Positions 58,452 to 64,000 of a stretch of 64,000 nt of DNA are shown piece after piece. A program made the position numbers and the translations under genes. The notes below the pieces were generated by a model that saw only the letters and a list, made by a program, of their open reading frames with translations, searched no databases and had not been told where the DNA came from. Numbering within the stretch: position 1 is the stretch's first letter; each line of letters starts with the position of its first letter. The stretch comes from Micromonospora rubida. Lineage in GTDB: Bacteria > Actinomycetota > Actinomycetes > Mycobacteriales > Micromonosporaceae. The stretch covers positions 478,619 through 542,618 of the forward strand of contig NZ_JAAALO010000004.1 in assembly GCF_009908295.1 (NCBI RefSeq). Direction: 5' to 3'.

Positions 58452-59810
58452 ATGGCGGCAGCAGCGCGGTCGACCGGCCGGTCCGGGGCAATGGGCATCA
58501 CTCGTCGACTCACCGAGATCTGCGGTCCCTCCTTCGCCCGCTTCGCCGGGGCGGCCGACGAGGTCGCCGGGCGGCCGGCCCGGTGGGTGGCGGTGCCCGG
58601 CGATCCGTCCGCCGCGGCCGAGGTGCTCCGGCTGGCCGCCGCCCACGACCTGGCGGTGGTGCCCCGGGGCGCCGGCACGAAGATCGACTGGGGTGCCGCC
58701 CCGGAGCAGGTCGACATCATGCTCGACACCGGCCGGCTGGCCGGCATCGGCCATCAGCCGGCGGGCGCCCAGGTGGCCGAGATCGGCGCGGGCACCCCGC
58801 TGCGCGCGGCCCAGGCGGCCCTGGAACGCACCGGGCAGCGCCTCGCCCTCGACGCGCCCTCGCCCGGGGCGACGGTCGGCGGGGTGCTCGCCGCCGACGA
58901 GTCCGGCCCGCTGCGGCACCGCCACGGCGGCCCCTGCGACCAACTGGCCGGGGTGCGCTACCTGGGCGCCGACGGCGAGCTGACGAGCGCGGGCGGCGGC
59001 GCACCCGGCCTGGAGCTGGCCCGGCTGCTCTGCGGCTCGCAGGGCGGCCTCGGGGTGCTGGTCTCGGCCACCCTGCGGGTGCAGCCGGTGCCGGCCTGCC
59101 AGTCCTGGGTCACCCGCCCGGTGGGGAGCCCGCTGGAGCTGCCCGACCTGGTCCGGTCGGTGCTCGCCGCCCGGCTCGACCCGGCGGCCGTCGAGCTGGA
59201 CCTGCCGGCCCGGGCGAACCGGGTGCGCCCGGCTCCGCACCCCGACGACCCGGCGGCGGCTGCCCGCGCCCGACACCCCTCGATGTTCCGCCGCGCGGCG
59301 CCGCCAACCGGGGCGGGCACCCTGGCGGTGCTGATCGAGGGCGGCCCCGCCGACGTCTCCGAACGGGCGGACAGCCTGCTCGCCCTGCTCGGCGACGAGG
59401 CCACCGTCGGCCACTCGCCGCCGCCGTGGTGGCGGAGCTATCCGTTCGGCCCCGGCGAGACCGCGCTGCGCATCGAGGTGCCGACCACCGACCTCTACGC
59501 GGCCGTCTACGCGCTGCGCGACGCGGCCGGCGGCCCGGTCCCGATCCGGGGCTCCGCCGGGCAGGGCGTCGTGCACGCGGCCCTGCCGGGCTCCCTGCCC
59601 GCCGAGCGGGTGGCGTCGATCGTCACCGGCGTGCGCCGGGTGCTGCTCGCCCGGCGCGGCCGGTGCGTCGTGGTGGCGGCGCCGCCGCCGGTGCGCCAGG
59701 CGGTCGACCTCTGGGGCGAGCTGGCCTCGCTGCCCCGGCTGCGGGCGGCGAAGGAATACCTCGACCCGCACCAGCGCCTGGCCCCCGGCCGCCTCCCCGG
59801 CGGCCTGTGA
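58452..59810 (+). CDS. FAD-linked oxidoreductase (GlcD/VAO-like)
   Basis: A protein of about 452 residues with a PCMH/VAO-type FAD-binding domain: WVAVPGDPSAAAEVLRLAAAH, VVPRGAGTKIDWG, DAPSPGATVGGVLAADESGPLRHRHG (flavin loop, about 130-155) and GSQGGLGVLVSATLRV. The C-terminal part is a glycolate-oxidase-like cap ending KEYLDPHQRLAPGRLPGG, typical of GlcD/GlcE subunits. The physiological substrate is unknown. ATG 58452 sits seven bases after a TACGAT -10 box, so the mRNA is probably leaderless. A LexA-box-like palindrome overlaps the promoter, implying DNA-damage control. Confidence 0.85.
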   Translation: MAAAARSTGRSGAMGITRRLTEICGPSFARFAGAADEVAGRPARWVAVPGDPSAAAEVLRLAAAHDLAVVPRGAGTKIDWGAAPEQVDIMLDTGRLAGIGHQPAGAQVAEIGAGTPLRAAQAALERTGQRLALDAPSPGATVGGVLAADESGPLRHRHGGPCDQLAGVRYLGADGELTSAGGGAPGLELARLLCGSQGGLGVLVSATLRVQPVPACQSWVTRPVGSPLELPDLVRSVLAARLDPAAVELDLPARANRVRPAPHPDDPAAAARARHPSMFRRAAPPTGAGTLAVLIEGGPADVSERADSLLALLGDEATVGHSPPPWWRSYPFGPGETALRIEVPTTDLYAAVYALRDAAGGPVPIRGSAGQGVVHAALPGSLPAERVASIVTGVRRVLLARRGRCVVVAAPPPVRQAVDLWGELASLPRLRAAKEYLDPHQRLAPGRLPGGL

Positions 59811-59847
59811 CGCTGGGCGGCGTGACCCGAAGCCGCCGTCCCCGGGC

Positions 59848-61935
59848 TCAGAGCCCGTCGTTGCGCAGCACCAGGATGGCGATGTCGTCGCGGGGCGCCT
59901 CGACCGAGAACCCGATCGCGGTCGAGCGCAGCCGGGCGGCCACCACGTCGGCCGAGTACCCGGCCAGTGGCGCGGCGGACTCCCGCAGCCGATCGGTGCC
60001 GAACAGCTCCCGGCCCCGCCTGCGCTCGGTCACCCCGTCGGTGTAGAAGATCAGCGAGTCGCCCTGGGCGAGCGTGACCTGCGCCGTCGGCGAGCTGATC
60101 GCGTCGAGCAGGCCGAGCGCGGTGCCGCCGGCGCCGACGAAGTCGGCCCCGTCACCGGCCCGCAGCAGCACCGGCCGGTCGTGCCCGGCCAGGTGCAGGG
60201 CCACGTCCAGCCGGCCGCCGTCGCCCGGCCCGACCGCCGCCAGCGCCAGCGTGCAGTAGCGCCCGCCGCCCCGCTCGACCAGCGTCTCGTTGAGCCGGCT
60301 CAGGACCTCCGGCAGTGGCTTGCCGTCGCCGACCAGCACCCGGATGACGTCCCGGACCAGGCCGGTGACCGTAGCCGCCTCGACCCCCTTGCCGGACACG
60401 TCGCCGACCACCACCAGCCAGCGCCCGTCGGGCAGCGGGAGCACGTCGTAGAAGTCGCCGCCGACCTCCGCTTCGTCCCCGGTCGGCACGTACTCGGCGG
60501 CGAAGCCGATGCCCTCGACGACCGGCAGGGCCGGCGGCAGCAGCGACTGCTGGAGGGCCTGCGCCACCCTGCGCCGCTCGGCGTGGATGCGGGCGTTCTC
60601 GATGGCCAGCGCGGCCCGCCGGGCCACGTCCTCCAGCACGGCGACCTCGTCGGGGTCGTGCCGGTGGCGCTGGTGCCGGCCGACCGCGAGGGTGCCCAGC
60701 CGCTGGCCGCGCGCCACCAGCGGGACGGCGAAGCCCTCCATCGGCCCGCCGAGCGGCACCTGCGACCCGGTCCGGGACGCCTCGCGCAGCCGGGCCTGCA
60801 CCGAGTCCGTCCCCGTCTCCCGGAGCACCTTGTGCAGCTGCGGCAGCACCGACTCGTCGGCGTGGGTGGCCGCCGCGAGCCGCAACTGCCCCCACTCGTC
60901 GGCGGTGTGCACCGCGCACCACTGGCCGAGGCGGGGGACCACGAGCTGCGGGATCAGCGCCATGGTCAGCTCGACGTCCAGGGACTGGGCCAGCAGCTCG
61001 CTCGCCTCGGCCAGGAACGTCAGCCAGGCCTGCCGGCGGACGTTGGCCCGGCGCAGCCGGTCGTTCTCCAGGTGCAGCGAGAGCCGCTCGGCGGTCAGCA
61101 CCGCCAGCGGCCGGGCGTACGTCGAGGGGGCGGCGTCCAGCTCCAACTCCCCGGCGTACGGCCGGTGCACCGCCAGCGGAACCTGGAGCAGCTCGTTGCC
61201 GGCGCGCGGGGCGCGGCCGTAGCGGGCCAGCACCTGCGTGCCCTGCCCGTCGCCCCGGTCCAGCCGGACCACGCCACCGGCCGCGCCGACCATCTCGGCC
61301 AGCCGGGTGAGCAGTTCGGTGGCGAACTCGGGCAGCGGGTCCTCGGCGTACTGGTCGGGAGCGGTCTGCATCAGCTCGCTCATCGCCCCGGCGCTCGGCC
61401 CCGGGTGCTCGGTGACCGGTCCGCCGCCGGAGCGGGCGGTCGCCGGTCCCCACCCGCCGGCGGGCGGCGGGCCGGCGACCGGCTGCCCGGCGGCGTCGCG
61501 CCGGTCGAGCCGGAACCACACCCCCTTGCCCGTGGGCAGGTACGTGGTGCCCCACCGGCTGGCGAAGTGGTCGACCAGCAGCAGCCCGCGGCCCCGCTCG
61601 GAGACCTCGTTGATCTCGGAGCTGTCGTTGCGGACGCCCACGGTCAGCTCGTCGACCGAGCCCGCGGCGAAGTCGGAGACGGTGACGGTGAGGCCGGTGT
61701 CGTCGGCGACGACCTCGATGTCCAATTCCGTGCGGGCGTGCTCGACGGCGTTCGTGGTCAGCTCGGTGGTCAGCAGCAGGGCCTCGTTGAGCAGGTCGTC
61801 GAGGCTCGCGGCGGCCAGCACGGACCGGACCAGGGCGCGCGCGGCGGCCGGGGTCCGCCGGTCGGCGGGCAGCCGTACCCGGCGGATGCGCTCGTCTGGA
61901 CCGCCTGAGGTCGTCGGTCCCGCCTCCGCTGACAC
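59848..61935 (-). CDS. HATPase-GAF-SpoIIE phosphatase
   Basis: A 695-residue multidomain regulator without TM segments. The first domain (about 15-140) is an anti-sigma-like HATPase_c_2 (LTTELTTNAVEHARTELDIEV, SERGRGLLLVDHF). Two GAF-like regions follow, then a SpoIIE/PP2C domain with LQQSLLPPALPVVEGIGFAAEY, EVGGDFYDVLP, GDVSGKGVEAATVTGLVR and DDIAILVLR at the end. Combining kinase and phosphatase domains suggests partner switching with STAS proteins. GTG 61935 is chosen for GGAGG eight bases upstream. It is divergent from the HAMP-repeat sensor at 62202. Confidence 0.88.
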   Translation of the reverse strand: MSAEAGPTTSGGPDERIRRVRLPADRRTPAAARALVRSVLAAASLDDLLNEALLLTTELTTNAVEHARTELDIEVVADDTGLTVTVSDFAAGSVDELTVGVRNDSSEINEVSERGRGLLLVDHFASRWGTTYLPTGKGVWFRLDRRDAAGQPVAGPPPAGGWGPATARSGGGPVTEHPGPSAGAMSELMQTAPDQYAEDPLPEFATELLTRLAEMVGAAGGVVRLDRGDGQGTQVLARYGRAPRAGNELLQVPLAVHRPYAGELELDAAPSTYARPLAVLTAERLSLHLENDRLRRANVRRQAWLTFLAEASELLAQSLDVELTMALIPQLVVPRLGQWCAVHTADEWGQLRLAAATHADESVLPQLHKVLRETGTDSVQARLREASRTGSQVPLGGPMEGFAVPLVARGQRLGTLAVGRHQRHRHDPDEVAVLEDVARRAALAIENARIHAERRRVAQALQQSLLPPALPVVEGIGFAAEYVPTGDEAEVGGDFYDVLPLPDGRWLVVVGDVSGKGVEAATVTGLVRDVIRVLVGDGKPLPEVLSRLNETLVERGGGRYCTLALAAVGPGDGGRLDVALHLAGHDRPVLLRAGDGADFVGAGGTALGLLDAISSPTAQVTLAQGDSLIFYTDGVTERRRGRELFGTDRLRESAAPLAGYSADVVAARLRSTAIGFSVEAPRDDIAILVLRNDGL

Positions 61936-62201
61936 CTTCGTATCCTCCACCTCGGCCCGGCCGTAAGCCAATCCGACCCGGATGACGTGTCGAGGACCGT
62001 CGCCCGCCCGGGGGATCGCCGGGGCGGTGCGGGCTCCGGCGGCCGTCGGCCCGGCCGGCCGGGTTCCCCAAGCCGTGAGCTGCTTCGACGCGAGGGCGGT
62101 CCGGCGGGCGGCGCGGCGCGGCATCGACGCTCGGCCGGGCACAATGATGGGATGGCCGGTGTGCCGGCAGGCCCCGGCGGCCCCGAACTGAGCGAGGAAT
62201 G

Positions 62202-64000
62202 ATGACCACGGCGAAACACTCGGTAGCCGCGGACCCGTCCGCGCCGGACCAGGCCGCCCTGCTCGGCGAGCTGGCGGAAGCGCTGCGCCGGATGCGCGGC
62301 GGTGACCTCAAGGTCCGCCTGCCCCGGCGGGCGGGCGCGGCCGGCGAGGTGGCGGACGCGTTCAACGACGTGGTGGCCCTCCAGGAGCGGCAGCACCTGG
62401 ACCTGCGCCGGATCAGCCGGATCGTCGGCCGGGACGGCCGGCTCACCGAGCGTCTCGACGAGGAGGGGCTGGAGGGCTCCTGGGCGGAGGGGCAGCGCGC
62501 GGTCAACTCGCTGATCGACGACCTCGGCCGCCCGACCACCGAGATCGCCCGGGTGATCGTGGCCGTGGCAGACGGCGACCTCTCCCAGCACATGGCGCTG
62601 GAGATCGATGGCCGGCCGCTGCGCGGCGAGTACCTGCGGATCGGCCGCACGGTCAACACGATGGTCGACCAGCTCTCGTCCTTCTCCAACGAGGTGACCC
62701 GGGTGGCCCGGGAGGTGGGCACCGAGGGCAAGCTCGGCGGCCAGGCCGACGTGCGCGGGGTGGCCGGCACCTGGAAGGACCTCACCGACTCGGTGAACAC
62801 CATGGCGTCGAACCTGACCGGCCAGGTGCGGTCGATCTCCCAGATGGCGACGGCGGTGGCCAAGGGCGACCTGTCGCAGAAGATCACGGTCGGGGCGCGC
62901 GGCGAGGTCGCCGAGCTGGCCGACACCATGAACTCGCTCACCGACACGCTGCGACTCTTCGCCGAGCAGGTGACCCGGGTGGCCCGGGAGGTGGGCACCG
63001 AGGGCAAGCTCGGCGGCCAGGCGGAGGTGCCGAACGTCGCGGGCACCTGGAAGGACCTCACCGACAGCGTCAACTCGATGGCGTCGAACCTGACGGCCCA
63101 GGTGCGCAACATCGCCCAGGTGTCCACGGCCGTCGCCCGGGGCGACCTGTCGCAGAAGATCACCGTCGCCGCGCAGGGCGAGATCCTGGAGCTGAAGGAC
63201 ACCGTCAACACGATGGTGGACCAGCTCTCGTCGTTCGCCGACGAGGTGACCCGGGTGGCCCGCGAGGTCGGCATCGAGGGCAAGCTGGGCGGCCAGGCCC
63301 AGGTGCGCGGGGTCTCCGGCACCTGGCGGGACCTCACGGAGAACGTCAACCAGCTCGCCGGCAACCTGACCAGTCAGGTCCGCAACATCTCCCAGGTCTC
63401 CACGGCCGTCGCCAAGGGCGACCTGAGCCAGAAGATCACCGTGGACGCGCAGGGCGAGATCCTGGAGCTGAAGAACACGGTCAACACGATGGTGGATCAG
63501 CTGTCGTCGTTCGCGGACGAGGTGACCCGGGTGGCCCGTGAGGTGGGCACGGAGGGCAAGCTGGGCGGCCAGGCGCAGGTGAAGGGCGTCTCGGGCACGT
63601 GGCGGGACCTGACGGACAACGTGAACTCGATGGCTTCGAACCTGACGTCGCAGGTGCGCAACATCGCGTCGGTGACCACCGCCGTGGCGAAGGGCGACCT
63701 GTCGCAGAAGATCACCGTGGACGCCCGGGGCGAGATCCTGGAGCTGAAGTCGACGGTGAACACGATGGTGGATCAGCTGTCGTCGTTCGCGGACGAGGTG
63801 ACCCGGGTGGCCCGTGAGGTGGGCACGGAGGGCAAGCTGGGCGGCCAGGCGCAGGTGAAGGGCGTCTCGGGCACGTGGCGGGACCTGACGGACAACGTGA
63901 ACTCGATGGCTTCGAACCTGACGTCGCAGGTGCGCAACATCGCGTCGGTGACCACCGCCGTGGCGAAGGGCGACCTGTCGCAGAAGATCACCGTGGACGC
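62202..64000 (+). CDS. Multi-HAMP sensor protein (hybrid histidine kinase), 3' end outside window
   Basis: The visible 599 codons form a soluble chain of HAMP domains: an N-terminal segment, then repeats of about 92 residues with the pattern TVNTMVDQLSSFxxEVTRVA, EVGTEGKLGGQAxVxGVxGT and AVAKGDLSQKITV. This layout is that of large actinomycete HAMP-GAF-histidine kinase-receiver proteins (NIK1/Group III-like), in which tandem HAMPs transmit osmotic or redox signals. No TM segment or stop is seen up to the window end. ATG 62202 follows GAGGA closely. The last two units are identical at the DNA level. Confidence 0.85.
   Translation, partial: MTTAKHSVAADPSAPDQAALLGELAEALRRMRGGDLKVRLPRRAGAAGEVADAFNDVVALQERQHLDLRRISRIVGRDGRLTERLDEEGLEGSWAEGQRAVNSLIDDLGRPTTEIARVIVAVADGDLSQHMALEIDGRPLRGEYLRIGRTVNTMVDQLSSFSNEVTRVAREVGTEGKLGGQADVRGVAGTWKDLTDSVNTMASNLTGQVRSISQMATAVAKGDLSQKITVGARGEVAELADTMNSLTDTLRLFAEQVTRVAREVGTEGKLGGQAEVPNVAGTWKDLTDSVNSMASNLTAQVRNIAQVSTAVARGDLSQKITVAAQGEILELKDTVNTMVDQLSSFADEVTRVAREVGIEGKLGGQAQVRGVSGTWRDLTENVNQLAGNLTSQVRNISQVSTAVAKGDLSQKITVDAQGEILELKNTVNTMVDQLSSFADEVTRVAREVGTEGKLGGQAQVKGVSGTWRDLTDNVNSMASNLTSQVRNIASVTTAVAKGDLSQKITVDARGEILELKSTVNTMVDQLSSFADEVTRVAREVGTEGKLGGQAQVKGVSGTWRDLTDNVNSMASNLTSQVRNIASVTTAVAKGDLSQKITVD
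63484..63724 (+). repeat. HAMP-coding DNA repeat, copy A
   Basis: These 241 bases are identical to 63760-64000, with a period of 276 bases (92 codons). Earlier HAMP units at 62650-63480 match by protein pattern but differ at many synonymous positions, so copies A and B are recently duplicated or homogenised. Confidence 0.93.
63760..64000 (+). repeat. HAMP-coding DNA repeat, copy B (cut by window end)
   Basis: Identical over its visible 241 bases to 63484-63724. The identity may continue beyond the window. Confidence 0.93.

Noticed and set aside
60152..63364. A 1070-codon open frame on the minus strand spanning the SpoIIE gene and the HAMP sensor gene
   Set aside because: It crosses two genes with clear domains on other frames and translates to low-complexity sequence.

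Overview
The window is a 64 kb stretch of very GC-rich (above about 70%) chromosomal DNA from an actinomycete. A Micromonosporaceae genome, probably Micromonospora or a close relative, is the best guess. This rests on the gene families seen (DUF574-type methyltransferase, XRE/DUF5753 plus DUF397 pairs, several PadR regulators, SpoIIE/STAS signalling proteins), on codon use, on frequent GTG/TTG starts and on many apparently leaderless promoters. No rRNA, CRISPR array or complete insertion sequence was seen. There is one tRNA gene (tRNA-Lys, anticodon TTT).

Layout. 1-8 kb: a partial lipoprotein, an orphan prepilin peptidase, a PAP2 phosphatase, a SAM methyltransferase, a receptor-like Ser/Thr kinase followed by an FHA/winged-helix protein, and a small secreted peptide. 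8-17 kb: a TetR/SDR divergent pair with two clear operators, an operon for a secreted membrane-anchored protein with a nuclease-like EIKSG motif, a META-type lipoprotein, and a MerR-BtrH-like pair. 17-20 kb: a degraded accessory island beside tRNA-Lys, made of a headless RHS gene tip, a 4-TM protein behind it that may be its immunity gene, and a broken tyrosine integrase. 20-27 kb: a PadR/ABC exporter, a TetR-controlled monooxygenase-like/methyltransferase pair, and a second META-type lipoprotein in inverted orientation to the first. 27-31.3 kb: a cluster of XRE, DUF397 and TPR-like regulators with one frameshifted member and one member lacking its HTH.

31-44.5 kb holds mostly housekeeping and transport genes (epimerase, ZIP transporter, Eis-like acetyltransferase, a second PadR/ABC module, PP2C phosphatase, LuxR-type ATPase regulator, XRE-cupin/BenE pair, MscL, GntR/MFS pair). 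44.5-50.7 kb is a compact stressosome locus: a divergent STAS anti-anti-sigma gene, then rsbR-rsbS-rsbT-(RsbX-like)-histidine kinase-(RsbU-like), every junction overlapping by 1-7 bases. 50.7-64 kb contains an AraC regulator, a mycothiol/maleylpyruvate isomerase-fold protein, a third PadR/ABC module with a G-tract promoter, a serine/threonine dehydratase, oligopeptidase B, a FAD-linked oxidoreductase under a probable SOS box, a second SpoIIE phosphatase, and the start of a large multi-HAMP sensor with exact DNA repeats.

Themes. Signalling through phosphorylation and STAS/SpoIIE partner switching is very dense: one Ser/Thr kinase, three PP2C/SpoIIE phosphatases plus an RsbX-like one, and two large sensor proteins. 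Self-regulated transporter modules recur. The most novel-looking parts are the secreted EIKSG-motif operon (9.7-13.5 kb), the RHS/immunity/integrase relic at tRNA-Lys, the G-tract promoter at 52.2 kb and the SOS-box oxidoreductase at 58.4 kb. All functions are read from sequence motifs and recall of families; no search was run.
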